NCBI GenBank assembly: GCA_930367205.1 | Contig: OV884012.1 | Location: 31,530,796-31,594,795 of the forward strand | Length of the DNA stretch: 64,000 bases | Origin: Acanthosoma haemorrhoidale | Taxonomy: Eukaryota > Arthropoda > Insecta > Hemiptera > Acanthosomatidae | Direction of reading: 5' to 3' | Part shown: positions 9,420-22,300 of the stretch, in pieces | Layout: every line of letters begins with the position of its first letter | Position numbering within the stretch: position 1 is the first letter of the stretch | Made by a program: the position numbers and the translations under genes | Notes under the pieces: generated by a model | Seen by the model: the letters and a program-made list of their open reading frames with translations, nothing else | The model's database searches: none | What the model was told of the DNA's origin: nothing

Positions 9420-11454
9420 AGAATATTTTTTGTACCACTGACAATTATTTTGTTGAACCACTGATTTTACTTTTTGTTTTTAGGTGGTTGAACCTCATCT
9501 CTATGAACGGCAAGTTTTCTATCATTTCTCACTTATGTTCAAAGCTTGTGGTCATAAAAACAATTAATTTGATTGTATACTTTAAAGGTCCGCATTCCCT
9601 TGAAATAGGCTATTAAAATTTTACTTCAATATTATAGAATAAAGGAAATAATGGAAAATGATTGAGCTTTTCCCCGTTTCGCTAACTTTAAAGATCTCAT
9701 ATGTCACAGCACAGAAGCTATCAAAGAATATAATTTAGTTTTTCCCCAATGGTTAAGGACTCATCAAGGACGACAACGATAAGAATTCTAGTTTCAGTTG
9801 ATGGACGTAATATGAAAATTTAGTTAATGTATTTTGAAATTCACATCTTTATTTGATTAACTGACAGCCTAAGTGTTTTGAAGCCACTAAAGCTCTCAGA
9901 AGTTACACGGCCAATGATGTGCATTGTTACTCCATATTGCCAAAAAATTAACAACTTATACCGTAGTTCATATAAAACGTTGCAGCAAAAAAACTACTTT
10001 AATCTTAGTTTGCCAGTTTAGAAATTATTATTGGATTGATAAAAGTTTCACTATGGCTTGAAATAAGCCTTACAGGAAGAGTGAATGTGCTTCAAAACAG
10101 TGAGGATAGCACGGACATTGGACCTTTAAATGGACATTAAAATGGAAAGTAGCATTCAGAAGTCAAGTTAAGAGGATTCCGGAGCCAGTAACAATAGGCC
10201 CACTCATGTCCGGTTTAACTACAGCTTATTCTGCCTACTCTGTAAGCTTATTGCGACTTAGAGCATTTGTCAGTATATGTACTGCCCAACTCTATCATTT
10301 CAATAAAAATAAAATTATTATATTTTTATTATTAATATTTATACATGAAAACATCATCAATTGTACCTGGTATATGCTACGGTGCAAAACAGTTATATTT
10401 ATTACTGACCATATCCCTGGGTAATCTAACCCCTATGATGCTGGTAAATATTGTAACGTACCTCGTTTCCTGATAAGTATACAGGGCGTCAATAAGAACA
10501 ATAGTCCCGCCAGCGTCTAGGTTACTTTTAATAGTAATAATAATAATTGAAGTGTCCCCACCACTGTTGATTGAATTGACTACTTAATACAACAATGCAG
10601 TGATAGTTATCCTAAAACACTACCTTTGTGAAATACCAAAATAAATCAGGAATGGTTAGTATAATGAAACTTAATTCACTATACAATTTATTATATTATA
10701 CATAACGTATTTAAAATCTAATTGTTAATCTAGTTGTTGTGTAAAATGTGAACTTACTGTTTACAAAAGAATTATATAAACTATTGTTATACAAATGAAT
10801 TAAATTGAGCTCACTATCCTTAATATTTACTGCATACTGAATTCAGCCAACATTTAAATAATACTGACCAGATTATCTTTTAATTAGTATTCGGTACCTT
10901 CATTATTGTTCATTGGGAGTCCTTACGTAGTGGGGTCGTTTGATGTTTCATTTATTCTTTCCATACAAACCATTTTTCTTTGTTGAGTTTCCTGACTGAA
11001 CCCATTGTTATCCATTAATATTTCTTATATGATCACACAGGCTTCTTATTACTCCCCGACTTTAACTTATACTTGAAAAAATTAAATTTCAAATTGACTA
11101 ACCGTTAAACTTGACACGGGAGCCAACCTCTTCCGTTCGGGGCTAGAGGTTGACTCCTCAAAATCTTCCCGTTGTTTTCAGTGCTAAATCTTCTTATCTC
11201 CGTTATATCGGCCAAAAGAAAGATTACATGTCCACGATTGGACATTATTGGCCGAGTGTCGTATAACACCGATGACCGGGCGTCGGAGGGGGGGGGGGGC
11301 AAGAATCGTCATCCGAAATGGCGTGAGTTAAATAGCCAGGGCGTCCGCGCCGATTTTTCAGCGTCTTCTGAGAACCTCCAGTTCGCTGAACGGACCTACC
11401 ATCATCCTGCCTATGATTAACAGCCGTTTCTCATCTTGAATTTGAATCAGATCG
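9420..11454. other. Unassigned AT-rich sequence
   Basis: No gene or repeat family recognised. A run of thirteen G lies at about 11287-11299, and the flanking 150 bases are GC-richer with short frames on both strands, none convincing. Confidence 0.45.
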
Positions 11455-11465
11455 CTGACAGATTT

Positions 11466-11630
11466 CTTTTTTTATAAACAACAACTTTATTATGATAAAA
11501 TTACAATCTGCCTCACTGGGCAATAAGAAATTGCGATAAATGATCTCATTCATACCATATTTACAATTTTCATTTACTCGCTCATTCATACAGTATTTAC
11601 AAACAGCCCAGAGACCTCCCGAGTCATCAT
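11466..11630 (-). mobile_element. LINE J1, 5'-truncated copy (165 bp)
   Basis: Terminal 3' UTR of J1 on the minus strand, with the AATAAAG signal and a short A-rich tail. It is flanked by the 11-bp target duplication CTGACAGATTT (11455-11465 and 11631-11641). Confidence 0.92.
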
Positions 11631-11641
11631 CTGACAGATTT

Positions 11642-12561
11642 AAACTTATTATTTGAATTAAACACGATTAGGTAAGCTTACTGAAGATAATCTTAGTTAG
11701 TATTTATTTACTTGGATTTTGGAAAAACAAAAATCCAGGACGTCTCAATGTGTATGTTTATTCTGCTTTTTCACCTTCTAAAATTTTGATCTGAGGAAGG
11801 AGAACAGCTTATATTTTCTGTGACGGTAAGCTGGACCACAAAATGCATGCGATAATAGCTGAAGCTAAAATAACATATTATACTAGAAGTACTAAATTTA
11901 TTTGTAATAAAGAAGCCTCAAGTACTTTAATTCGATGGTTAATTTTAATCTTAACCTTAAAGATCTTGCTAAGGAGTACTGGTGATGTTTAGTTTCATTT
12001 GCTGTGGACGTCAATAAGGACTCAGGCGGAACCAGTCATGGAAGGCGAGAGGGAGCACCATGAGCATGTCAGATATAACCGAGTAGAACAGACAGGCTGA
12101 CACAACAATCTTGATGTTCTTATAGCGAAGCTATCCCCACTCCTGTTTATCGTTTTATGGCTTCACATTTCACCTAACTATCCAGCCTAGGACATCTTGC
12201 TGCGCCGGTGTTGAATAGTATCCATATGATTTTCCATCTAATTGTCTTATGGCTTCACGTTTTTCCCATTATAGCTTTGGGTATTTAGTCTCAGTGGTTT
12301 CAAGTGGTTTATGGTTTGGGTTTAAAAATAAAATAGACAAATACATCTGATGAATTAAGTTTTCCTCTCTCGTAGGGATATCATGAGGAATAATGGGAGG
12401 TTAGCCGGATACATAAAAAGAAAATTAGGCACAATTTGAGAATATGATATCATGAAATAATTATTTATAAGAAACTTAATGGTAGATATACATACGGGTT
12501 TGAGATATCATAAATTTACTAAACCTTAAAAACAAAATAATTTAGTCTAATATTAACCAAT
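11642..12561. other. Unassigned sequence
   Basis: No supported gene. Nothing recognisable apart from AT-rich DNA. Confidence 0.4.
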
Positions 12562-13260
12562 GAAGGACATCCCATCTCTCAATCGAAAATAAATTACAAA
12601 TCTACAAAGTTATACTTAAGGAAATCTGGGCTATAAGGATAGAGCTATGGGGGACAGCAAAAAAGTCGAACATCAAGCGTATCCAATCCTTTCAATCAAA
12701 ACGAATAGTAAACGACCCTTATTACGCCATCAACAAATCCCTTTATAACGATCTTTATATACCTTACATTCTTGAATTCATCCCTTCCAAATTCATGAAA
12801 TTCCATAGTAACATATCCAATCACCCTAATCCCGTAGCATGATCATTACACTGCGTCACTCATCCCTATAATCCTCCTTGGAGACAAAAACGGCAGAGAC
12901 GTCGTGACTTGCTATAAATACGTGACAGTGGGAGTCCTGGCAATGGCCAATTTCTCCAATTAGGTCCTGAGCGTATGTGGCTCTCGCGCTCTTGGTCAGC
13001 CTCCACTGGCTCGTAACTTGTGACGCTGCTGACGGAGGAGCGTGAGGGACTTCCTAAGACTCCACTTACTCTTTTGCATGCGAGGGAGGTCCAAACCATG
13101 TGGACTCTGGAGGTTTCTGGGCTGTTTATAAATACTGTATGAATGAGCGAGTGAATAAAAATTGTAAATATGGTATGAGTGAGAACATTTATTACAGTTA
13201 CTTATATCCCAAGAAGCCAGATTGTAATCTTATCATAATAAAGCTTTTGAATAATCAAAA
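12562..13260 (+). mobile_element. LINE J1, 5'-truncated copy with ORF2 end
   Basis: Plus-strand copy that starts inside the C-terminal part of ORF2 and runs through the 3' UTR to an AATAAAG signal near 13240. The ORF2 stretch matches the corresponding parts of the copies at 15735-19366, 22681-24677 and 48582-49490, but is broken by indels (for example in the stretch near 12700), so no protein is made. A clear target duplication was not found. Confidence 0.88.
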
Positions 13261-15722
13261 ACATAAAATAAAATAAACGAAATGAGCTATTTACCCCAAT
13301 GTTATGCAGGATGTCTTGAATGGTGGTTTCTTAGTTTTCAGAAGAGAATGTTCGTGACTCTAGGCACCAGTGCCCACTACTACCAACCGACTCTCTTGCA
13401 GTGAGAGATCTAGTTCGATGAGGTTCAGAGCCCGAGACCGAGGGGATCCACCCCCAAAACTGAATAAGAAATAATTGTATTTCTTTACCAGAAGTACATC
13501 ATGTCACATACATCTCCATTTTCTCCTTCACCGTACTGTACGTTTGCTCTTCTCTCCATCCAGGCCAATTCACGTTCTTAACTTTTGGTTTTTTATGTCG
13601 AAACTGTAAACCCAAAACGGTGTACCCATAAGTATTATATTTTAGCTGATTTTTGTTACACCACATTCGAGCACGTCCATAGGTACTTATAATATTGATA
13701 GTACATAATTTCAAACTATGGATGCGTGGGAGCTCTACATACAACAGATTAGGAACCGTTCATCTACGAACTCTTCATTCGTAACACATAGGAGAAATAC
13801 ATATTAACCAAACAAAGGATATAGAAGGTAAAGGAGTATTTTCAAATATAATGGAATATTTTCAAAACCACTGAGGTCATTCTAACCTCCCGGAAACTAA
13901 GCTCTCAACAATTTATTTATTTTTGAAATTGCTTTTTCGATGCCGCGTTTAACAAATAAATACAACGTCTTATCTTAAATAAGTTAGATTTCTGTATTAA
14001 AAAAAATTAGTGAAACAGCACAGACTTTTTATTCCTTTACATCTCATTTTCCACAGTAATATTAAATTGATAAATACAATTATTTTTACGAATGATTTCG
14101 CATTAGATACATGCAGGGAAATGATAATTGCACATTACCTGTTTACAAGCAAAGTCTCTTCCAGGCACACTATGTTAAAGTGCTAATCAATGTCTAGTTA
14201 TATTATTTAAAGTTTATTGTCATTGATACAATAGCTCCTAGATATTGAAATGTTTATGATGCTTTCTTGATTATGATATTCAAACATCTCTTTGGAAATA
14301 GTGACTGTTTGAGTAGGCCAAAAGCCATCTAATAATTTTCTATGGTTTCATCATCCTTTAACCGGGATATTCTATAAGCGTGGGTGGAGGACAGCCAAGA
14401 ATAGCACAGATTGACTGTAGAAAGAAAACAAACAATGGTCTCTGGCTCTTTGGCTCTTTGGAGAGATCTCCTTCTCATAGTCGAAGATAAGCTTAGAGTC
14501 CTGGGGCCAACAACAAGGAAACCGGCCCACCTCTGACCCGTCCAATCTATTTCAGTTCAATATAAATGCTTTTACAAGTGGGTGGTACACGGAAACCTTT
14601 TAACTCGCCTTGATCCACACAGAATATAGGTACAGTTTCTGCAAAAAAGTAATCAGAACAGCATTGCATTGCGTTTCACATATTAATTCATTAGGATTAT
14701 CATAGATTGAAAGGACATTCTATAACATCATTCCTACTTGTTTATTGATCATTCTTTTCCAATCAGAATTTTCTGTGTTTATTTAGACCTTTAAAGACAC
14801 GAAAAACTGCTACCTATGATTTTCTTTGAATATTGATCTAAACTTATATGTAATATTATGATAATTTTATGACCCTATGTTTTTGCACTGAATCGATCTA
14901 TTTTTCAAAAAGTGTCTTTTCGATCAAAATATTACATTGATATTGCAAATTTAACCAAGCGATCATTTGCTGGTATTAAAAATTACAGACACTACAGTTA
15001 TTGCCGCAAAAAAAACCTAGGGACTTCCCTAGAATGAAGTAACACTACTTATTGAAAGAAGACTTTTTTTTGTCCATGATTCTGGAATCATCTGCCTAAC
15101 CACATGATCACTTCTGTCTAGGTTAATATTGCTGATGTTTTTTCATGATTTTATATATATATATATCCTTATAATAATATATATATAAGGAATACACCCC
15201 TTTCCTTAATATAAAATATAAATATTTAAAAATATTGAGGGATTTTTGACTGTATCATGCTACCCCAAAACGTCTCAATCTAGCATACAAGAGAGAACTT
15301 TTTACCACACCTGGAATTTTAAAAATATTTATATTAAAGCCTTGCCATAACACCCACAAATATTTACTTCACTAAGGAACTTAAGCTTAGAATGGTCATA
15401 TGAGCCAAACTGAGCCATGGAATTCCAAGTTTCACTGCCTGACTAGTCATTAAATTCCAGAGACTTAATTAAAAGAAATGATAACACAGATTTTCATGCT
15501 TTTAATTTAGATGGTTTTGCCTGTTCCTGGTTTCGGTTAGGTTATTGGGTTATTCGTAACATTGTTTAAAAGTTTCCTTGTTTTCTGATAATCATTATTC
15601 TTTTGGTACATAAAATCAGGTAAGATGGATACATATCAAAGATGGATTAAAATAGTGAAACAAATATTTTGGACGATTTTCCAGAGTTCGAATGCAATTC
15701 GATTTTCCTATCCCTAGTGTGC
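13261..15722. other. Unassigned AT-rich sequence
   Basis: No gene recognised. It contains simple AT repeats at about 15150-15195 and an 81-codon minus-strand frame (13499-13744) without any motif. GC-richer patches at 13360-13450 and 14390-14540 could be old repeats. Confidence 0.4.
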
Positions 15723-16074
15723 ATTCAAGAATTTTGAGAGAGAAAACAACAATTTATTAAGATAAAATTACAATCTGCCTTTTATTAGGCAATGAGTAAT
15801 TGAGATAAGTGTCATCATTCATACCATATTTACAATTCATCATTCACTCGCTCATTCATACAATATTTACAAACAGCCCAGAGGCCCCCCAAGTCCCCGT
15901 CACCTTCCTCGCATGCGAAGGAGGAAGCGGAGTCTTGGGGAGTCCCCCACGCACCTACTTCAGCCGCGTCACTGGATAAGAGCCAGCGGAGGCCGACCAA
16001 GAGCGCGAGAGCCACAGACGCTCAGGACATGATTGGAGAAACTGGCCATTGCCAGGACTCCCACTGTCACTTGT

Positions 16075-16545
16075 TTATAGCAGGTCACGAGGCCACTGCC
16101 GTTTAAGTCTCCGAGGAGGATTATAGGGATGAGTGGTGCAGTGCAATGACTGTGCTAGGGAATTAGGGTGGTTGGATAGGTTACCATGGAATTTAATGAA
16201 CTTGGAAGGGATGAGTTCAAGAATATAGGGTATATTCAGATCATTGTGAAGGGTTTTGTTGCTGACGTAATAAGGGGCATTTACTATTGTTCTTAGGACT
16301 TTTGATTGAAAGGATTGGATGCGCTTGATGTTCGACTTTTTTGCTGTCCCCCATACCTCTATTCCGTATGTCCAGATTGGTTTAAGTATAACCTTGTAGA
16401 CAAGTAGTTTGTTTTCTATTGAGAGGTGGGATGTCCTTCGAAGTAGTCTGTACAGTTGTCCAAAGCGTCTGTTTAGTTCTTGTCTTTTTAGTCTCGTGTG
16501 TGGGTTCCATGTCAGTCTCTTGTCGAGATGGAAGCCTAAATACCG
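16075..16545 (-). pseudogene. J1 ORF2, C-terminal remnant
   Basis: Beyond the deletion the minus strand encodes the C-terminal part of a Jockey-type ORF2 (starting at an RYLGFHLD motif, with a thumb region and a Cys/His-poor tail), ending at TAA 16075-16077. It is out of frame with the endonuclease part. The same stretch is found in the copies at 12562, 22681, 31661 and 48582. Confidence 0.85.
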
Positions 16546-17663
16546 TGATGATATTTTAGGATTTTCTTAGTTACATTCCACAGGGAGTTGTCCCTGGTAG
16601 ACAGGGAGGAGAGATAGAAATTGAAAGAATCGGAACGGAAGGATGCCAATTGCCGCTTTACAAGCCTGCAGTACTGATTGTATAAGCGACGATCAGCAGG
16701 ATGTCGGGATCTTTGCCACACTGTTCTGGAGTGGCGTTTGGATTTGATTAGGTCTTTGAGATACTGAGGTAAAGGATTTTGATTGTGAATTTTTAGGTGA
16801 CGATGGGGTGACGATGCCTCCCAGGCCGACCTCTGGATCAGAGTAGTGAAGGAATGCACTGCATCATCTAGGTCTTGGGATGTTTTCAGAGGTACTTTGA
16901 GGTCTACAGAGTCTGTAAGAATCTGACGGAAGTGGTCCCAGTCAACTGGGCCCCTAATAAATGAAGGAGGAGGCATTTTGTGTATTGGATTTAGGGAAAT
17001 GGTTAATAATAAGGGGCTATGGTCGGAGGAGAGGTCATCGAGGCGCTTGAGTGAATAGTTTAGTGTTCCTAAACTATTGCAGAAGAAAAAGTCAAGGAGA
17101 TCTGGATTTCGGTTGGGGTCTGATGGCCAATAGGTAGCTGTGTCAGGAGAGATAGTGGAGCAATGTCTCCGTGTGAATGCAGACAGCAAAGCACGTCCTC
17201 GTGTATTTGTGGATCTTGAGCCCCAGTGCTGGTGTTTTGCGTTAAAGTCCCCACCCACAAGGAAACGATGCCCGATGGAGTCTAGAAAGGAGATGGATTG
17301 GGAATTGGAAATGGATTTATTGGGAGGGCAGTACACTGATGCTAGAGTAAGGGGAAAACTGAGGGTGGTGATTGACACTGCAGTTGATTGAAGGAAATCA
17401 TGTGCTACCAAAGGAACTATGTGATGGGATATGGTGTTATGGACAATGACAGCGGTGCCTGCATGAGCTCTTCCATCTGGGTGATCAGTTCGATAAGTCT
17501 GGTACTGTCGAACGGTAAATGATCGTTTACTTGTAAGTCTTGTTTCAGTAATAAGAGCTACATCGATGTTTTTGTCATGGAGTAATGCTGTCAGTTCGTT
17601 AGTGTGGGTGCGAACACCATTCGCATTCCAAAGGAGAATGGATAAGGAGTCGGAAGGATCCAC
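16536..17663 (-). pseudogene. J1 ORF2, endonuclease part, truncated
   Basis: 375 codons of ORF2. The apurinic-type endonuclease motifs are present in order: LLWNANG (metal-binding Asn), LITETRL (catalytic Glu), GGDFNAKH and SSDHSPL. The frame then enters the linker before RT and stops a few residues after the deletion junction near 16546. The frame abuts the ORF1 TAA and opens with GTG, not ATG, so either the start codon has mutated or translation begins by an unusual mechanism. The product would be a nicking endonuclease without RT. In the intact family it cleaves target DNA to prime reverse transcription. Confidence 0.88.
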
Positions 17664-19028
17664 TTATGGATTTTGTTTAATGGGGATAAGATAGAAGACA
17701 AGATTTGTAAGAAAGGAAATAAGAGGGGTAATTAGGGTTCTGAACTCTGTAAGGAATGAGGTTAAGAGGCTGGTGAGATCTGAAGAGCTTGAAGGTGGCG
17801 GGATATGCGAGATGTGTGGTTGAGGATGGGATTGAGTTTGCTGGTTGCTGGGATGAATGGAGTGCTGGGGAAGAAGAACTTGCGGAGGAGGAGTAGGCAA
17901 TGCCTGTGACTGCTCTATGTTCCGAACTGCGTCAGCAAAAGATACTGAAGGCCTTAAACTTCTGGCGGGGGCGCTTCTTGGGCTACCTGTGGCTGGCGTT
18001 TCTTCTTCTAGGCGACGACGTTGTTCGCTTCTGGACTTTAGAATTCTATAGGCCTCACAGCCTTTATAGTTTGCCGGGTGCCCTTGCTGACAGAGCACGC
18101 ATACAGCAGGTGATTTTATGGGCTTCTTGCACAATTCGCTTTTGTGCTGCCCACTGCACTTTACACACCTGGGAGGGTGGTAGCAGTATGATTTGGTGTG
18201 CCCATATGCCTGACAATTATGGCATTGTACTATATCGCGTTTCGGGTAAGGCTTTTCGACCTGTACTCTTGTGTAATACAAGTGGGTGACCTCATAGATT
18301 TTTTCCACTCCAGGTGTCCGCTCTAGTTCCACAAAGAATAAGGGCAGTGGTATCTTGGTGCTTGCATTATTTTCTTTTCTTTCCTCACGGAGCACATTGG
18401 TAATTTGGCGAACCTTGTATCCTAGGCTTAATAGCTCCTTCTCTATCTCTTCCGCTGGTGTAGTGGGATGCAGGTTTCTAATCACTACCCGCAGTGATCT
18501 TTCTTGCTTTAATTGGTATGTGTGAAAATCGGCCTTAGTTTCTTCTAAGTACTTAATTATTGTACGGTATGTTTCGGGAGTGTCCGGTGATACTTTTGTG
18601 TCCCGGGACCGATTGAGGCAAGTGTATTTTCCTGTACCTACAATTTTATTTAGTTGGGTGCATAGTAATTTAAAATTACTGATGTTTCGTATGAATATTG
18701 CTGGTGGCTTGGGCCGTGTGGGTGTTTGTGTAGAGTCCATGTCCTCTATTTCGATATTTGTCAACACCTCGTAGCTATTGGGCGTGAAAAACGGAGACTC
18801 GTGAGTGGTTGTTGCTGTTTTTTTCGATGTGCTAGGTAGTGATGGTAGTGATGGTAGTGATGGTAGTTCCTCCATAGAGCTGCTGGGAGCTGAAGAGTTT
18901 TCAAGTGCTATGTTTCGGTTAGATCGCCGCGGCTTACGTTTAACCGGCGACGGAGTGGGGGTAGGTCCCAACGACCTTGTACGTTTTTTTTTATTGTCTG
19001 CTGACATTAGCTGCTGATAGGAACGCAT
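17664..19028 (-). CDS. J1 ORF1: Gag-like RNA-binding protein
   Basis: A 454-codon frame from a true ATG at 19028 to TAA at 17664-17666. The N-terminus is basic and Ser/Pro-rich and holds a short LPS repeat (residues about 55-66). A folded domain of the type that precedes the knuckles in Jockey-clade Gag proteins follows. Then come three zinc knuckles from about residue 269: CHNCQAYGHTKSYC, CVKCSGQHKSELC and CVLCQQGHPANYKGC. The C-terminus is hydrophobic. ORF1 proteins of this type coat element RNA and form the ribonucleoprotein that carries it to the nucleus. The frame is intact even though ORF2 is not. ORF2 begins directly at the next base after the stop. Confidence 0.93.
   Translation of the reverse strand: MRSYQQLMSADNKKKRTRSLGPTPTPSPVKRKPRRSNRNIALENSSAPSSSMEELPSLPSLPSLPSTSKKTATTTHESPFFTPNSYEVLTNIEIEDMDSTQTPTRPKPPAIFIRNISNFKLLCTQLNKIVGTGKYTCLNRSRDTKVSPDTPETYRTIIKYLEETKADFHTYQLKQERSLRVVIRNLHPTTPAEEIEKELLSLGYKVRQITNVLREERKENNASTKIPLPLFFVELERTPGVEKIYEVTHLYYTRVQVEKPYPKRDIVQCHNCQAYGHTKSYCYHPPRCVKCSGQHKSELCKKPIKSPAVCVLCQQGHPANYKGCEAYRILKSRSEQRRRLEEETPATGSPRSAPARSLRPSVSFADAVRNIEQSQALPTPPPQVLLPQHSIHPSNQQTQSHPQPHISHIPPPSSSSDLTSLLTSFLTEFRTLITPLISFLTNLVFYLIPIKQNP
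18835..18867 (-). repeat. 9-bp tandem repeat inside J1 ORF1
   Basis: Three full units and a partial fourth of ggtagtgat (plus strand), which encode a repeated Leu-Pro-Ser in ORF1. Likely a slippage expansion in a flexible linker. Confidence 0.85.
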
Positions 19029-19348
19029 GTTTCATTCACGAGTCACGGGTCTTGGCTCTGAGCCACCAGAACGTAGCGGCTCAGAGATTATAATTGAGTG
19101 GCGTTAGTGAACGATCCGAATGGCGCTATGACAAATGCTTCTCAAAATGGCCGACTTCTCGATCCGATTTCACTTTCACTTTTGTTCTACACAAATGAAA
19201 TAAGCGATTTACTTACGTCTTGAGGGCTCCCTCGTAACCAGCTCACGTAAGTTGCCTGGTAGAACAAGTTTTTGGTTGTACTGTGGCCTAAAAATGGTAG
19301 AATAGAGTATTTGAAGGACGAGCGATGTTGAGAGGTGTTTCAGAAAGT

Positions 19349-19360
19349 AGCGCATGCGCA
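19349..19360 (-). promoter_or_regulatory. NRF1/ewg-like palindrome at the J1 5' end
   Basis: The minus strand reads TGCGCATGCGCT starting at about base 7 of the element. This fits the YGCGCAYGCGCR site bound by NRF1 and the fly homologue ewg except at the last base. Jockey-type LINEs use promoters inside their own 5' ends, so a site here is a plausible part of one. No experiment is implied. Confidence 0.45.
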
Positions 19361-19378
19361 AAAACTATTCAAGAATTT

Positions 19379-22300
19379 ATTATTTAAAAAAAAAAAAATA
19401 AAAATAAAAAAAAAAATAAAAAAATAAATGCATGTCATAGGTATGAAAATGTTGGGCCAAATTCTTATATGAAAACCCTGTTTTTTAGCTTTAACAAATT
19501 TGTACAAAATTGAGAATATGCTTCCTGGATAACTTGTGATGGTTTGCCCATTTCAAATAAACATTCAGTCTTATGCTATTAGTTTCGACATTCTATTTAG
19601 TCTTGAAGAGAAGAATGATCGCAGCCGTTATTTGTATATACAACTCCCTCGATGCTTGAATCATAAATAAACCTCTTCAACCGCACATTAATTCCGTTTA
19701 GCACATTGTGGTATGAATCATTGCTTCTAGAAATTTTTATCTTATGCTATGCCCACTCTCAGCTTTCATATAAGCTTTAAAAGGGATTGGTGGAAATGAT
19801 TTGTCACCCATAATATAGTAATAACACAAAAGCCGCAAGGTAACAGTAAACAGGACCTGAATGCAACGAGCTAAATAAAAGATTTCTTTCTAACAAAGTC
19901 TAAGGGTTCAAAATAAAACTGACTCATATAGTTGTCCTAATTCTTGGACAGAGTTCCAAATCAAAAATTAAGTTGGTGGCTTATAATTGTAGGGTCCTAT
20001 GTAATTAATTGAAGTTATTGGTTGTAAGGAATATATTGTGGCGTACAAACGCACTATTAAAACTATATATATATAAACACTTAACTGTTTTATTTCCGGG
20101 ATACTTGACATTATTTAATATTGTCAAAATAAGTTTTACATGCATTCTTAGTTCGAAATAGTGCTATCTGCGTTGACGATTTAACAAAAGAATGAGCTCA
20201 TGGCCTTATCTAAGCATAAAATCCATTGTTGGAGCCAGGGGATGGAAATGCAGATCCGCCTGGCAGATACTCTTGTACTCGTATATATTTTGCCAGAGAT
20301 GAAGTGACAGACTACGCAAAATCAGCAATTGTGCAATGGGATATATACACTAAAACGGAGGTGTCGTTCAATGTTAATGCCTAAGTAGGCGATACTGTTT
20401 GAAAAGGAATACCCTCGGAAGTGGCACCGAGTGAAACTCACATATGATTTCAAGAGAAAACTGCTGAGCACTGCAGTTTCTTTTAGTGAATCATGCACAG
20501 TTTTTAGGGGGTGAAATAAATGCAATGGTTTTGTAGAACACAAAATGTTTTTGTGTTTTGACAGATGTTGGTAAATCTTTTTTTTTCATACATACGTTTG
20601 CGAATCTCAAAGCTCTCACGAAGACTGTCCGGTTTCAAATGAAAGCGATACTTGAATGAGGTTTAAAACCTTAGACCTAAATTTGATTGGAGCATCAAAG
20701 GGTTGCCAAGGAGCGAAGTAACAACCCGTTAGCCGAACTGCACCGTTATTAGATTGCAGCTGAATGGGCCCCTCCTGTCGGTCCCTCTTTCTCTTCCTAT
20801 ACAGCCATTTAAACTTTAATTTCATTCCAAATGGCTAGGAGCATTATCACACCTAGTCTATATTTTATACAAAACCCTTGTCTTTGCTAAATGTGATTTG
20901 TTTTTATTTTTATCAAGTGCGAATTAAAAAAAATCTACTATTTCTCTTAGAGGAGGAAGCTACGTTTTTTAATACTTTCAGTTTAAATTTGCCCATAGCT
21001 GAAAATATGTATCAGGCATTTTCTCATCTCAAATGATTACCTAGAAATTCAGCGGCTGCTAGAAAAAAAGAAAATTATTTTTTTGTTCAGTGAGTACAGA
21101 ATCTCTCCATAGTATGATCGGGAAGTACTAGCGAATTAGCTAAAGACCTGATGGTCAAACAACTAAAGTTCTAGCAGATTATGGTGGATTTATTGAATAT
21201 CTCAACCGAGCTAAGATGTTGCACTAAGCCTTACATGCCTGTACGATAACTGCTTAAATTAGCTCCCAGAACCAACGATCTTCAGCCATATCTAGTAAAA
21301 GGGACTTCAGTTGAGGAACATGGTGCTACTAGGGGGAAGTTGGCCCGCTAAGAACTAAAATTTGGGATGACGGTGGAACCAACTAAAACTGTTTACATTT
21401 GTTGAAATGATTGGTGTTCCATTATTTTTAAGGATTTATTAAAGTTTATCAGCATATTTGTCCACATATTCGGTATTTTGGAGTTCCTTCTAGATGTATT
21501 CGGAATATAAAGATTAGATGAGCACAAATTCAGTGTGCTGACGTTTCTCAGTTAAAAAAAAGATTCTTGTCTTGAGACTCTCACACTTGAGACCCGGGTC
21601 CTTTCGATCTTGGTCAAGGTGTTCAAGCTGTTAGTTTATGCCGACCCTCCTTTTGTTTTTAATTCAGTTCAATGTAAAAATTAGTTTTCGGTATGGATAT
21701 CGCCTTATGTTAAGCAACATGTCGTGTGGAAGGCTAATACCTTCACAACCTTGTCCTACTTTGTAACGTGTACATGTTCGTCGTCCGCCTTTTTAGATTT
21801 AAATGTTTTTGTTTATACAGACCATTCATTTTCTTCATACTCTACTCATTTGTATTTCATTTCGTCAATTCATTTCACAACCGATAAATTTCTATGTTCT
21901 CCTTTACTCAACTTGTAGTTTTTTTTTTTTTGCTTGATTAAATTAATCACATTGTCGTTAACGTTATTATCTTGAATTTAATGGTATGCTTGCTTTATCT
22001 TATTTTGCACTCCTAAAATTAGTCTTATATGAAAATGTTGTCTCTCATTCACAGCAGTGTAGTAAAATTAACCAGAGCCATTGGTTGGACTTAAACTAGC
22101 ACCTAATATTTCAAGGTGGATATCACAAGCATATTGTTTTTAAACAAAAATCAAATTTAGTGAATTTTTATTTCGGCAGGCAATACGTATGGATATTTCT
22201 CGCATATCACAACCCCGATAATACCTACGACACTTAACCCAAAGCCCTTAGGTGCCAATAAGCAGATATAATTTTCATGTATATTAATAAAGCCATTCCA

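Larger units (their letters stand above)
15735..19366 (-). mobile_element. LINE J1, both ends present, RT deleted
   Basis: A Jockey-like non-LTR retrotransposon of 3632 bp on the minus strand with a 12-bp target duplication ATTCAAGAATTT (15723-15734 and 19367-19378). The right-hand duplication fixes the 5' end, which starts AGTTTTTGCGCATGCG. The order is 5' UTR (338 bp), ORF1, the endonuclease part of ORF2, a deletion junction near 16546, the C-terminal remnant of ORF2 and a 3' UTR of about 340 bp. Compared with the copy at 22681-24677, about 1.1 kb of ORF2, including the catalytic RT core, is missing. The intact element would be near 4.75 kb. This copy could only move with enzymes supplied by another. 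Confidence 0.93.

Noticed and set aside
15150..15195. AT-rich palindrome-like stretch
   Set aside because: Simple TA repeats on both sides; not an exact inverted repeat.
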